Notes under the pieces: model-generated
The model's input: the letters and a program-made list of their open reading frames with translations, nothing else
What the model was told of the DNA's origin: nothing
Database searches by the model: none
Position numbers and translations under genes: made by a program
Assembly (NCBI RefSeq): GCF_003931795.1
Contig: NZ_CP034234.1
Span: 1,178,001-1,242,000 of the forward strand
DNA length: 64,000 bases
Reading direction: 5' to 3'
Origin: Erysipelothrix piscisicarius
Lineage (GTDB): Bacteria > Bacillota_I > Bacilli_A > Erysipelotrichales > Erysipelotrichaceae
Part shown: piece after piece, positions 9,921-19,157 of the stretch
How positions within the stretch are numbered: the first letter of the stretch is position 1
How the letters are laid out: each line of letters opens with the position of its first letter

Positions 9921-9955
9921 AAAAGTAGACAAGTCTTTTTTACTTGTCTACTTTT
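9921..9955. terminator. Hairpin inside the IS end (copy A)
   Basis: AAAAGTAGACAAGT (9921-9934) / ACTTGTCTACTTTT (9942-9955), 14 bp perfect stem with flanking A and T runs. It overlaps the terminal inverted repeat and may act as a terminator that shields the transposase from outside transcription. Confidence 0.6.
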
Positions 9956-9969
9956 AGTTTACTACTCCA

Positions 9970-9989
9970 CAATTTGAATACCTTTTTCT
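9970..9989. terminator. Right half of the split terminator
   Basis: CAATTT target duplication (9970-9975) then GAATACCTTTTT (9976-9987), the complement of the arm at 8605-8616. Confidence 0.8.
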
Positions 9990-9991
9990 TA

Positions 9992-11824
9992 TTATGAATT
10001 GTACTTATAATGATCCATAAATGCATCTAACGTTTCTCTTTGAGCTTCAATTTGCTTATAAATTCGAGCAATCTCTTCTTCAAAGTCATTCTTAGTTGCA
10101 GTAGTTTCAGTAACCTTTGGAGTTGGTGCAAAGTTTGCGATCGGATCAACAACAGGATCTTGAATATTCATATGTTGAATACGAGTCCGTTCTTGCAAGG
10201 CATCATGAGATGGGTTTGTAAAATTAACACGTCCCATTAATGCTTCCATTTCTTTTTGCATATTCTGTAGTTTCTGAAAGAGTTGATTGATTTGGGTGTC
10301 TTTTTCATCGATAATCCGTTCAAAGTCTTGTCTGGGTTGCCCTTGAAACGTTTGTGTATCTAATCGTTCTTTAAGACGACGCACCTCATCGTTCAATCCT
10401 TTACGAACCTGATATTTGTCAATCATTTCTTGCTTAAGTTCTTCTTGCAATTGTGCAATTTCTTGTTTTAAAAGTGCACGTTCTTGATCGAATGTAAAAG
10501 ATGGAGCATTGTTTACTTCTGCTTCCAAACGATTAATGATCATATCTTTCTTTTGCAGTAATTGATCATATTGTGTACGGATATCTTCTACACGTTGCAT
10601 AATATTTGGTTGTAATTGAACTTGTTCAAGTTGTTGTGTTAAATTTTGAATTTTTTCTTGCAACAACATTACGGTCTCATCTTTTTCAGATGTCATCAGT
10701 TCAAGTTTTTTAGTTAAAAATTCAACTTCATTGGTTAATGTTTCAACTGCCAAATCATCTTGATTGTTCATCGCTTCCACAGCATCATTAAGTTCTTGGA
10801 TTTTGGCTTCAAGAGTCTTAATTTCCTCTTCTTTCTCATCAAGGACATTTTGTGTATGTTCAATTGATTCCTGTTGCTCATCAATAGTACCTTGTTGATC
10901 CATGAGTCGGGCTTCAAATGCTTCGCGTTGCGTTTCAAGTGATTCGACCATACGAGCAGCTTCTTGTAGTGCATTATTGCGTTCAAGAATCATATCTTCT
11001 TTTTGATCGATTAAAGCCATAAAGTTTTCTTCTTGAGCTTGATACTCTTCTAAAATTTTCATGGTACGCGCAATTTCTGAATCTTTTTCAGCCAGTTTTG
11101 TTTCCATAACTAACATTTGCTCACGTAATTCATGGACTTCCGCATTGCTTGTCTCAAGTTCAATTTCTTTTTGTTTTAAAAGACGAACACTTTCTTCAAG
11201 TGCACGGTTCTTTTCTTGAAGACTTGCTTCAAGTTGATCAAGATATTGTTCAACTTTGATATTCTCTTCTTCATTTTCTTTCACTTGTTGGGTTAAAACG
11301 GATACTTCACCATGTGCACGTTCTAACTGTTCCTGGAGTGATTGATAGTGAGAAGATATTTTATCTAACTCTTCTTGTAATTCTCCACTAACGGCTTTAT
11401 ATTGATTTAATTCAGTTGAGAATTGTTGTTCTTGATGTTTAATATTCTCAGCTAATTCTTCATTTAAACCTTTAATGCGTTTGTACTCTTCTTCAATTTC
11501 AATCATTTTCGATTCCGCATCGGTAAATTGTGATTTAAGTAATGCGTTTTCTTGTGAAAGTGACGCTTTTTCAAGCAACATTTCTTTAATTTGAAATTCG
11601 AGGTTTCCTTGCATTTGTGAAACACTCTGTTCAATTTGTTCTACATATGCTTCTACACTACCGCGTGTATAGCCTCCGAAAAGTGTCTTTTTGAATTTAT
11701 TTGATGATTCTTCGAGCTCATCATCTTCATCATCCTCGATGTCATTTGACGCATCAAATGTCGGCATGGCAAAGTCGTTTGATTTTGAATCATCACCAAA
11801 ACTCATATCAAAAAAATCGTTCAT
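9992..11824 (-). CDS. DivIVA-like long coiled-coil protein, last gene of the Tad operon
   Basis: 610 residues. An acidic N-terminus (residues ~1-42, DIEDDEDDELEE) leads to a DivIVA-like motif, FGGYTRGSVEAYVEQIEQ (~48-66), normally used to bind curved membrane and partner proteins. From ~70 to 530 nearly everything is coiled coil rich in Glu/Gln/Lys. The C-terminus (~560-610) is a short conserved-looking tail. Start ATG is preceded by AAGGAGGGAT. It follows the DUF192 gene with one base between and so appears co-transcribed with the Tad genes, suggesting a polar scaffold for the pilus machine or a cell-division factor; that role is inference. Confidence 0.75.
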   Translation of the reverse strand: MNDFFDMSFGDDSKSNDFAMPTFDASNDIEDDEDDELEESSNKFKKTLFGGYTRGSVEAYVEQIEQSVSQMQGNLEFQIKEMLLEKASLSQENALLKSQFTDAESKMIEIEEEYKRIKGLNEELAENIKHQEQQFSTELNQYKAVSGELQEELDKISSHYQSLQEQLERAHGEVSVLTQQVKENEEENIKVEQYLDQLEASLQEKNRALEESVRLLKQKEIELETSNAEVHELREQMLVMETKLAEKDSEIARTMKILEEYQAQEENFMALIDQKEDMILERNNALQEAARMVESLETQREAFEARLMDQQGTIDEQQESIEHTQNVLDEKEEEIKTLEAKIQELNDAVEAMNNQDDLAVETLTNEVEFLTKKLELMTSEKDETVMLLQEKIQNLTQQLEQVQLQPNIMQRVEDIRTQYDQLLQKKDMIINRLEAEVNNAPSFTFDQERALLKQEIAQLQEELKQEMIDKYQVRKGLNDEVRRLKERLDTQTFQGQPRQDFERIIDEKDTQINQLFQKLQNMQKEMEALMGRVNFTNPSHDALQERTRIQHMNIQDPVVDPIANFAPTPKVTETTATKNDFEEEIARIYKQIEAQRETLDAFMDHYKYNS

Positions 11825-11825
11825 C

Positions 11826-12137
11826 TTATCCCTCCTTCATAATTAATTCATGGAATGTAATATCACTTAGTGACGTTACAATTTCAGGTGACGCTTCAAT
11901 TAGATGACGTGCACCCTTTACTTTTCTACCCAGACGCCAAGGTTTTATTATTTCATGGTCAATAATATTAAAGTCTTTATCTAAGTAGATTACGCAAATG
12001 TCAAACTTCATAAAACAAGTGTGAACACGAGCACAATGAAGAAATAACATCCCTTGATCTTCATTGATTTCTTTTCTTAACATCAAACCTTTAAAACGTG
12101 TTCCAAAGTTTGATGCAATCTCGAGGTTTTTTATCAT
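11826..12137 (-). CDS. DUF192 family protein in the Tad operon
   Basis: 103 residues with the DUF192 signature: ARTRFKGLMLRK-like segment (TRFKGLMLRKEI), a central VHTCFMKFDICVIYLDKDF region and a C-terminal ...KGARHLIEASPEIV. Members of this family are small beta-rich proteins of uncertain function, often next to Tad or secretion genes. It starts within a TAATG overlap with the tadC stop, so it is translationally coupled to tadC. Confidence 0.75.
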   Translation of the reverse strand: MIKNLEIASNFGTRFKGLMLRKEINEDQGMLFLHCARVHTCFMKFDICVIYLDKDFNIIDHEIIKPWRLGRKVKGARHLIEASPEIVTSLSDITFHELIMKEG

Positions 12138-13056
12138 TAGCGGCCTCCCAATGCTTCAATAATCGTCGGCACAGCAGGACCGAGCAGAATAATAAAGATA
12201 ACAGGAAAATAAAGAGCACCATTGGAATCAAAATCTTAACTGGAATTTTCGCAGCACGCTCTTCAACATCTTGACGATGTGAAGTACGAATCATTTGCGA
12301 TTGACTCATCAATACATTTTGAAGTGAGATCCCAAGTTCGTCCGCTTGAATGATTGCGTTGGTAAAGGCTTTTACCTCTTCAATTTCAGTTCGTTCGGAT
12401 AGTCGGTTTAATGCCTCTTTACGAGGTTTCCCCAACATAATTTCACGCTGACATATACGAAACTCATCAATCAACGGTCCTTCAGCTTTGGTTGTAACAT
12501 GTCCGAGTGCTTGGTCAAAACTCAAACCAGCAACAACCGAAACACTTAAAATATCCATAACTTCAGGCAATTGTCCTTTGATAACTTTTTTACGTTTTGT
12601 TATCTTTCCCTCTAGTGAATAACGACGATATACGTATCCACCAGCCATTCCCATCAACATATACATAATTCGAGAAAATCCGCGTTGATGGGATGTAATT
12701 GCGAAATAAAGTCCTACCACCCCAAAACCGACAATAATGATTACGTTCATTGCCCGATAATCTTTTGGGTCGGTGGTAATTCCCGCTTTAAGCAAACGAT
12801 CTGCGAGTTTTAGCTGCGATTCTGCTTTAACCGGTAACATTGTTGATACGGCATGAACCAATTTATCAACAATAGGTTGTAAGAAACGTTCTTGGAACGT
12901 TTTATCTAAAATGTCATCAGAACCATGTTTTTGTGTACTTGAATTCTTTGTTTCGTCGAGTCGCTTTTTAATCACAAGTGCTTTACCTGTTAATACACTC
13001 ATTACGAAATCTACGAAGACATACGCAAAGATTGCTCCCGTAATAGCTTTTATCAT
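12137..13056 (-). pseudogene. tadC: Tad pilus inner-membrane protein TadC, one frameshift near the end
   Basis: Type II secretion system F-domain protein: N-terminal helix, cytoplasmic region, F domain (QLPEVMDILSVSVVAGLSFDQAL, about residues 165-290) and last helix. Pairs with TadB to form the platform of the pilus motor. The frame is lost at ~12203, where TTTCCTG probably stands for TTTCCCTG; with one C restored the protein ends VIFIILLGPAVPTIIEALGGR and the stop TAA overlaps the DUF192 ATG (TAATG). As written the frame reads on to 12091 with an unrelated tail. A base-call error is the simplest explanation. Confidence 0.85.
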
Positions 13057-13065
13057 GAATTCCTC

Positions 13066-14016
13066 CTACATCTCAATATTTGTTATTTTTTTGATCATAG
13101 CATAACCCATAATTTCAAGGGTTGCACTAACACCGAGCAGTGCATAACCAAACGGCGTGGTAAACACAGGCTCCATATATTCTTTATTAACCATCGAAAT
13201 TAAGACTAAAACAACAATCGGAAGTCCCGCAATAACTTTTGCAGATGCATCCCCTTGTGCAGTAAGCGCCTTAATATTTTTTTGAATGGTAATACGTTCT
13301 CGAATTGCTTCACCGATATTATCCAAAACATCCGCAAGGTTTCCCCCTACTTGACGCTGAATGCTAACGGCGGTGTTCATCAATTTCATTTCTTCAGATT
13401 CCATGCGTGTCGAAACTGCGGCAAGTGATTTTTCAATGTTCTCGCCCAATTCAACTTCACGGCAAACTTTTAGAAATTCAGGTCCAATTGGATCTGGTAA
13501 ATCTTTTGCTATACTTGCAAGAGCTTGCTCAAAGGTAAATCCGGCACGCAAACTGTTTGAGAGAATCAATAAGGCATCCCCTAACTGTTGGCTAAATTTA
13601 CCGATACGTTGTTTACGTTTCACCTTGATATACATTGGCGGACCTACAAGAGCAGCTACAAATGCAAAGAGCGTCACAATCATTCCTTTATCTAATGCAA
13701 CACATATAACAACTGAAAACGCAGCGAGACCCAACCACATCTTTAGAAATTCATCAGGTCGTAAGTTAATGCCAGCCATTAAAAGATTATCTTTTAACTT
13801 TTCAGGAACTTCAATACTGATGGATTGTTTCTCTTTCTTTTGATCTTTTTTTGATTTTTTTGAATATCCGTATAAACTTTGTTTTTCAATTAAGTCAAGA
13901 CGGTCTTTCAACATAATGAAGCGATGATAAATCAAATTTAATACAAATTGCAAGACAACAAGCGTAATATAACTAAGGCATGCTGCCATAATGATCCACA
14001 TTATTTTTGGAACCAC
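13066..14016 (-). CDS. tadB: Tad pilus inner-membrane protein TadB
   Basis: 316 residues with an N-terminal helix, central cytoplasmic charged region (KKSKKDQKKEKQ), two middle helices, the F domain (QQLGDALLILSNSLRAGFTFEQAL, ~150-270) and a final helix. Works with TadC as platform for the TadA ATPase. Two starts are possible: GTG at 14016, or ATG at 14001 that overlaps the tadA stop as TAATG, the same coupling seen at tadZ/tadA and tadC/DUF192; the latter is attractive. Confidence 0.88.
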   Translation of the reverse strand: MVPKIMWIIMAACLSYITLVVLQFVLNLIYHRFIMLKDRLDLIEKQSLYGYSKKSKKDQKKEKQSISIEVPEKLKDNLLMAGINLRPDEFLKMWLGLAAFSVVICVALDKGMIVTLFAFVAALVGPPMYIKVKRKQRIGKFSQQLGDALLILSNSLRAGFTFEQALASIAKDLPDPIGPEFLKVCREVELGENIEKSLAAVSTRMESEEMKLMNTAVSIQRQVGGNLADVLDNIGEAIRERITIQKNIKALTAQGDASAKVIAGLPIVVLVLISMVNKEYMEPVFTTPFGYALLGVSATLEIMGYAMIKKITNIEM

Positions 14017-15365
14017 TCATCTTTCACAAGGATACCATTCGCTTCTAATGTATCAATGATGTATGGACGAATTCCTGTTGGCATAAATTTACCTTTAACT
14101 TTACCAGCAGCATCATAGCCCTCTTGTTTGAAAACAAAGATGTCTTGAAGGGTTACAATTTCTCCCTCCATACCTGTAACTTCGGTGATCGATACAACTT
14201 TACGTGATCCATCACGAAGACGCGTTTGTTGAACAATAATATTAATCGCAGAAGCAATTTGTTCACGAATCGCTTTAATCGGCAAGTCCATTCCCGACAT
14301 CATAACCATGGTTTCAAGACGTGAAACCATATCACGAGGTGTATTGGCGTGACCTGTCGCTAAAGAACCATCATGACCAGTATTCATCGCTTGTAACATG
14401 TCCAAGGCTTCTCCCGAACGAACCTCACCGATAATAATACGGTCAGGACGCATCCGTAAGGAGTTCTTTACCATGTCACGAATCGTTACCGCACCTTTAC
14501 CTTCAACGTTAGCAGGGCGTGCTTCAAGGGTAATAACATGATTTTGCATCAACTGAATTTCAGCCGCATCTTCAATGGTTACGATACGTTCCGTTTCAGG
14601 AATAAAACTGGATAAAACGTTCAATAATGTGGTTTTCCCAGAACCAGTACCTCCAGAAACCACAACATTACAACGTCCCTTAACACAGGCTTCTAGAAAT
14701 GCAGCCATCCCAAATGATATTGAATTAAAACCAATTAAGTCACTAATTTGAAGTGGTGTCGAATTAAACTTACGAATCGTAATTGTAGGGCCACTTAACG
14801 CTACCGGAGGTACAATGGCATTAACACGCGAACCATCCGGTAACCGCGCATCTACCATTGGGTTTGCTTCATCACAACGTCGACCCAAGGGTGAAACAAT
14901 CCGGTTAATAATTTGAGCTACGTGAGCATCATCTCTAAAGAAGACGTTGGATAACTCAAGACGACCCTTACGTTCAATATAAACGGTATTTGGACCGTTA
15001 ACCATGATTTCAGAAATATCTTCATCCCGAATCAAAACTTCTAAAGGTCCCAACCCAGTAACATCATCAAATATTTCTTGAATAAGCTGTTCGCGTTTTG
15101 CTTTAGTCATGGCTTCTGCACGTTGGGTTAAACATTCTGTAATAATTTCACGAACATCAATGCCTTCTTTATCGCCGTGATTATCTTGAATGCGTGCATT
15201 ATACGAATCAATAGTTTCACGGTGAATAATAGCTTTTAAATCTTTAAATTGGTCAACTTGAGGTTCGGCATCAACTTCAAATACACCAGGCATAAACGCT
15301 AGTCCATCACCGGAGCCGCCACCTTCAGTTGCTTTAGCACGTTCTAAGCGTTCTGATAACTTCAT
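14001..15365 (-). CDS. tadA: Tad pilus assembly ATPase TadA/CpaF
   Basis: 454 residues, type II/IV secretion ATPase that powers Flp pilin assembly. Walker A GGTGSGKTT at about 238-246, Asp box ERIVTIEDAAEIQL, Walker B-like RIIIGEVRSGEA and His box TGHDGSLATGHAN are all intact. N-terminal ~110 residues carry the family DDVTGLGPLEVLIRDEDISEIMVNG segment. Start ATG overlaps the tadZ stop by one base. Confidence 0.95.
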   Translation of the reverse strand: MKLSERLERAKATEGGGSGDGLAFMPGVFEVDAEPQVDQFKDLKAIIHRETIDSYNARIQDNHGDKEGIDVREIITECLTQRAEAMTKAKREQLIQEIFDDVTGLGPLEVLIRDEDISEIMVNGPNTVYIERKGRLELSNVFFRDDAHVAQIINRIVSPLGRRCDEANPMVDARLPDGSRVNAIVPPVALSGPTITIRKFNSTPLQISDLIGFNSISFGMAAFLEACVKGRCNVVVSGGTGSGKTTLLNVLSSFIPETERIVTIEDAAEIQLMQNHVITLEARPANVEGKGAVTIRDMVKNSLRMRPDRIIIGEVRSGEALDMLQAMNTGHDGSLATGHANTPRDMVSRLETMVMMSGMDLPIKAIREQIASAINIIVQQTRLRDGSRKVVSITEVTGMEGEIVTLQDIFVFKQEGYDAAGKVKGKFMPTGIRPYIIDTLEANGILVKDEWFQK

Positions 15366-16600
15366 TATTTACCACCTTTTTTTCGTTTACCTTTTTGCTT
15401 TAGCAGGTTTTCTTTAGGTTTTGGTAAGAATTTCGCAAGCAGTCCAGCAGGTCCCGCTTCTTGTTCATCAGGTGAATCAGATTGATCAATTTCATCCGCC
15501 ATAACTTGATATGCCTTTGCGACACCCGATAATGGAGAATCAATCGCGATCGGTTTCCCTTGATTCAGTGCATCGATGGATGATTTTAAATCATAAGGAA
15601 CGGTGTGCCATAATGGGAACTCCAAGACGCGTGAAACATCTTTAGGTTTTACACGACCCGGTTCTTCTTTTGCGACTACCAATTTAATTTTTTCATTACC
15701 TGCTAGTGAGGTTACAATCGACAAGCCTTTTTTCGTTCGTCGTAATGTTGGAATATCCATTCCGGTTACATAAATAATTGTTGATGAGAGATCAAAACAT
15801 GACAAGTTAATGTTGTTAAATCCCATACTTGTATCAATAATCAAGTAATCATAATAGGAACGAAGTGAAGATACGATTTTTTCAATTTGAGAAACTGAAA
15901 TGTTATCCGCAAATTCAGGACTGTTCGGTGCCGCAAGCACATTCACACCGGAAGGGTGAACAGCCATATATTTTCGGATGGTATCAACGTTTGGACTCGC
16001 CTGTTCTTGTAACAATTCTGCAAGGGTGTCTTTGGTCTCGATACGCATTGCTGTAGCGACTTCACCAAATTCTAGATCAAAGTCTAAAATCGCTACTTTT
16101 AATTTCTTTTGCGCAAGTTTAACCGCTAAGTTCATGGCAACGGTTGTACGACCAACACCACCCTTTGAACTGAATACTGTAATAACTTTTGATTTCCAGT
16201 TATTGGTTGAACTGTTCTCAAGCGCAATCAGTCGAGATGACTCATTACTGTGAATTCCTTTTAATTGCTGTATTAACGTTGAACGATCAATTTGCATTGG
16301 CAGGATATAATGAACACCTGTTTGCATTACCTTTTGCATCGTTTCACTTGTATATTCTTGAGTAAGAACTACAGGTACAGATTTAGGACGTAATAAATAT
16401 ATTTGTTGACAAACACGTTGCAGAATACTTTCATGAGAAGAATAAATTAGAACAATATCTGGTTTTGTTTTTGAGATATCATCTAAGACTTTGTTCTCAT
16501 CGTTTGATTTACCTACGATGCGGATTTCGTCATCTTGTAGCATTGGAAAGAGTCGTTGAGCGACACTATCTTCAGCAAATACTAAAACTTTTAACTCCAT
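15365..16600 (-). CDS. tadZ: Tad pilus protein TadZ/CpaE (receiver-like domain plus ParA-type ATPase)
   Basis: 411 residues. Residues 1-120 look like an atypical receiver domain (VLVFAEDSVAQRL, KPDIVLIYSS). From ~137 a MinD/ParA ATPase follows with deviant Walker A SSKGGVGRTT (~142-151) and switch region LIIDTSMG. The C-terminus (~370-411) is lysine/proline rich. TadZ proteins mark the site of pilus assembly, often a pole. Strong RBS AGAAGGAG before the ATG. Confidence 0.88.
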   Translation of the reverse strand: MELKVLVFAEDSVAQRLFPMLQDDEIRIVGKSNDENKVLDDISKTKPDIVLIYSSHESILQRVCQQIYLLRPKSVPVVLTQEYTSETMQKVMQTGVHYILPMQIDRSTLIQQLKGIHSNESSRLIALENSSTNNWKSKVITVFSSKGGVGRTTVAMNLAVKLAQKKLKVAILDFDLEFGEVATAMRIETKDTLAELLQEQASPNVDTIRKYMAVHPSGVNVLAAPNSPEFADNISVSQIEKIVSSLRSYYDYLIIDTSMGFNNINLSCFDLSSTIIYVTGMDIPTLRRTKKGLSIVTSLAGNEKIKLVVAKEEPGRVKPKDVSRVLEFPLWHTVPYDLKSSIDALNQGKPIAIDSPLSGVAKAYQVMADEIDQSDSPDEQEAGPAGLLAKFLPKPKENLLKQKGKRKKGGK

Positions 16601-16614
16601 CTAATTCTCCTTCT

Positions 16615-17424
16615 CTATTTCAATAAATCGCCTGTAATAACACCAGGAACTTTATCAACCTTGTCATGATCATGACTTCTTAAGATTGCACGGTTTGTAC
16701 CTACGGATTCCGAAACCGCCAATTTCAACGCATCTTCTGCTGAAACAGCAAGTGTTACCGTCGTATACATTTTATCCGCTACTTTTTTATCATCAGGTAA
16801 GGTTTCTTGATCAATCGCAAGAACTTCCTTATTTTGTAAAAGGAGCACTGCTTTTTTCTCTTTTAAACCAAGTACAGGAATGCGTTCTTTACCATCAACT
16901 GCAGTCTCAACTGATCCAGCATACAACTGAGGATAGTTTTTCTTCAAATAATCATATTTTTGAAGTGTATCTTCTGGCAAGTCACTATCTAATACAGTGA
17001 TAATATCAATTTTATTTCCGACACGGATTAATCCTTGCATCCCATATTGACCCTCAAGTTTAACAGTATAAGCACGCATATTGTCCGTAAGAACAGTACT
17101 TAACCCACTTGATCCTTGACCTACAACTTCAACCTTTTCTCCGGTAAACATATCGCCAACAGACATCTTCGTCGTTGTAACTTTTCCTACAACACGTTCC
17201 GCATCCGCAAAAGCACCTTCAGGTGCAGCGTCTTTATGAACATTTTTAACTTCTACCATATCTTGAGTAATACGAGTTTGTGCTGTAAGGGGTTTAAGCG
17301 CTACAACAACTTGCGTTAAATCTTTCTTCGGTATTTCCTTTTTTAAACCTTGGATTGGGTTCATTAACGCTAAAAGAAATACCCCTGCAGCTACAACCAC
17401 AGAAATTAATTTATTCTTATCCAA
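16615..17424 (-). CDS. cpaB: Flp pilus assembly protein CpaB/RcpC (SAF domain)
   Basis: 269 residues: N-terminal membrane anchor (residues ~6-20), SAF domain (LKPLTAQTRITQDMVEVK, ~45-110) and a beta-rich C-terminal RcpC domain with LRVGNKIDIITVL-type strands. In monoderms, where there is no secretin, it probably acts in the cell-wall zone as pilus conduit or modifier. Start codon is TTG (17424) after AGAGGAA. Confidence 0.85.
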   Translation of the reverse strand: MDKNKLISVVVAAGVFLLALMNPIQGLKKEIPKKDLTQVVVALKPLTAQTRITQDMVEVKNVHKDAAPEGAFADAERVVGKVTTTKMSVGDMFTGEKVEVVGQGSSGLSTVLTDNMRAYTVKLEGQYGMQGLIRVGNKIDIITVLDSDLPEDTLQKYDYLKKNYPQLYAGSVETAVDGKERIPVLGLKEKKAVLLLQNKEVLAIDQETLPDDKKVADKMYTTVTLAVSAEDALKLAVSESVGTNRAILRSHDHDKVDKVPGVITGDLLK

Positions 17425-17445
17425 AGTAATTCCTCTTTCTTAATA

Positions 17446-17934
17446 TTAATAAACACCATTAATGGTTGGAGTACGACCATCCCAAATCGGTTGTTGATCT
17501 GTAAAGTTTTGCCATACAGGTAATTCAACTTTGATTGGGAACTCATCAATTCCAAGGGCTTTTAAAGTTGTCGTTTTATAAACATCACGCAATATAATTG
17601 TCCCTGTAAGACTAATCATATAGTTACCATTGGGTGACATACCACGCTGTTCATTCCAAACCAACTCAAATTGACTTGGATCAATACCATTTCTCTTTAA
17701 GATTTCATGTGCATTATCCAATGCAATTTGTTGTCCTTGTTGTGAGTGTAACATTTCTTCAGTAATATCCAGTCGCGCTTCACGCACTAAATATGCTACT
17801 TCTGTTAATTTATCTTTCTTACTCATTGCTAAAACAACATCTGTTGAAAGTGCAACACATCCCAATAGAAACATTAAAATAAATGCAAACATTATAAGAA
17901 TATTTCCATCTTCTTCATTTTTAAAATTTACCAC
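17446..17934 (-). CDS. TadE/TadG-like pseudopilin
   Basis: 162 residues with a pilin-type N-terminus: short charged leader, EEDG, then a long hydrophobic helix (NILIMFAFILMFLLGCVALS). The usual Glu at position 5 of the mature protein is Met here, so recognition by TadV is uncertain. The rest is a globular domain without known motifs, ending PIWDGRTPTINGVY. Starts with GTG inside the last codons of the preceding gene (7-base overlap). Confidence 0.7.
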   Translation of the reverse strand: MVNFKNEEDGNILIMFAFILMFLLGCVALSTDVVLAMSKKDKLTEVAYLVREARLDITEEMLHSQQGQQIALDNAHEILKRNGIDPSQFELVWNEQRGMSPNGNYMISLTGTIILRDVYKTTTLKALGIDEFPIKVELPVWQNFTDQQPIWDGRTPTINGVY

Positions 17935-18503
17935 TGCTGATTCTTACCCCCTACTAACTCAATTCTTCTAATTTTATAAAGATTATTTTTTAATTCAACA
18001 CCATCTTTGAGAAATGGCTTTGAGAAAGGAGTAATCGGGTAGACTTTGTATTTTACATCCGACGCTATTTCCATTGTCGTTGTTTTAAATTTACTGTTCG
18101 CACGGTCTTTATCCGTACCATCTGGGACACCATAATTAAATTCACGTTTTCCAGCAAGAACGGCAATCCGACTGTTTTCAATCGTTACACGACTTACATC
18201 AATCGGTGCACCCTTTTCTTCAATATTTTTTTCATACATATCACGAATATGGGTGTTTGCCCAACCCCCGTCAACAATATAACTTTGGTTAGTATGTAAT
18301 GCATGTTTTTGTTGAGGACCGAGATCCAATTGAATCGCCATTTTACGTAACGAATAGTCAAATTGAACTTTATTGTAAACAACCCAGCTCACATCAATTA
18401 AAAAACAAACAATCAATAGAAAAAGTGGCAGCACAATCGCAAATTCTACCATTGCCTGACCTTTTTCTTTTTTTGATTTATTGACCAACTTTGACATTAG
18501 CAT
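17928..18503 (-). CDS. tadE: TadE-like pseudopilin
   Basis: About 191 residues. Leader KSKKEKG, then a TadE-type helix QAMVEFAIVLPLFLLIVCFL with Glu5 in place for cleavage after Gly by TadV. C-terminal domain carries VKYKVYPITPF, the beta region common to TadE. Several Met codons are available; ATG at 18503 is favoured because AGGAGG lies eight bases upstream. Overlaps the end of the preceding pseudopilin gene. Confidence 0.8.
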   Translation of the reverse strand: MLMSKLVNKSKKEKGQAMVEFAIVLPLFLLIVCFLIDVSWVVYNKVQFDYSLRKMAIQLDLGPQQKHALHTNQSYIVDGGWANTHIRDMYEKNIEEKGAPIDVSRVTIENSRIAVLAGKREFNYGVPDGTDKDRANSKFKTTTMEIASDVKYKVYPITPFSKPFLKDGVELKNNLYKIRRIELVGGKNQQW

Positions 18504-19017
18504 CACCATCGCCTCCTAAGTATATTAAACCACTGTACGTTTCAGTTAGACGAAGTGTCTCACCCATTACCTGTTTTGTAATATACATTGAGAAAGGAAC
18601 ATCATAAGTAGTTGTTACGGTTACATAACGTATATCAGTTCTGTTTTTATGTCCGATAAAGCCACCATCATTTACACTCCAAATTTTCCGTGTAAAATCA
18701 CGATGTTCAATATCCGATAAATCAATTTCATATTTTAAGCGTTTAGGGTCAAGTGTACCGTTATTGTTAATAAGTGTTTCAATCGTCTTTTCTTTACTGC
18801 TAAATCGGGATTGATCTTTTACACCACCCGTTGCACCACCTTCGTCGTACAATACCGCAACCTTTTGAATTTCACTGGTTAGATATTGCAAATTGACCTT
18901 TGCATGCACCGCTTTACCAACGTCCATGATCAAAGCAAGCATAATTATAAGAATAGGAAGGATTAAAGCAAATTCCGTAACACTTTGACCACTTTCACCT
19001 TTAAGTTTTTTTATCAT
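18478..19017 (-). CDS. tadE: TadE-like pseudopilin (first of three)
   Basis: About 179 residues. Leader MIKKLKGESG, cleavage site before QSVTEFALILPILIIMLALI, then an extracellular domain with VTVTTTYDVPFSMYITKQVMG, typical TadE. ATG at 19017 is preferred over GTG at 19023 since AAGGAG overlaps the latter too closely. Minor pilins of this type are needed for Flp pilus formation. Confidence 0.82.
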   Translation of the reverse strand: MIKKLKGESGQSVTEFALILPILIIMLALIMDVGKAVHAKVNLQYLTSEIQKVAVLYDEGGATGGVKDQSRFSSKEKTIETLINNNGTLDPKRLKYEIDLSDIEHRDFTRKIWSVNDGGFIGHKNRTDIRYVTVTTTYDVPFSMYITKQVMGETLRLTETYSGLIYLGGDGDANVKVGQ

Positions 19018-19043
19018 ATTCACTCCTTAAAGCGACAAATAAA

Positions 19044-19135
19044 GGGGATGAAAAATCATCCCCTCGGAACTATCCAAGCCGGATAGAGATTATAAACTAT
19101 TTAAAGTTAAAGTATCACTTGCGCGATACTTTAAC
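19044..19135 (-). terminator. Two stem-loops between flp pilin genes and tadE
   Basis: GGGGATGA/TCATCCCC (19044-19051, 19056-19063) followed on the minus strand by TTTATTT, and GTTAAAGTATC/GATACTTTAAC (19106-19116, 19125-19135). They lie downstream of the pilin genes and probably act as a leaky terminator and 3' stabiliser, keeping pilin mRNA more abundant than the assembly mRNA. Confidence 0.6.
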
Positions 19136-19157
19136 AATTTATAAATGCGTGTTAAGA

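Larger units (their letters stand above)
8622..9969 (-). mobile_element. IS3-like insertion sequence, copy A (1348 bp)
   Basis: Ends are imperfect inverted repeats, TGGAGTTGTCAAAC at 8622 and its partner TGGAGTAGTAAACT read leftward from 9969 (21 of 25 terminal bases match, both continuing into AAAAGTAGACA). Flanked by CAATTT direct repeats (8616-8621 and 9970-9975). Contains orfA and a damaged orfB on the minus strand. A second copy lies at 42146-43491 in opposite orientation. Placed in the loop of a terminator. Confidence 0.9.

Noticed and set aside
10768-10986. Open frame inside the coiled-coil gene
   Set aside because: Lys/Asn/Leu-rich shadow of the Glu/Gln-rich coding strand in another frame.
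13361-13843. 160-codon open frame on the plus strand
   Set aside because: Lies fully opposite tadB, has no RBS and no recognisable protein pattern.
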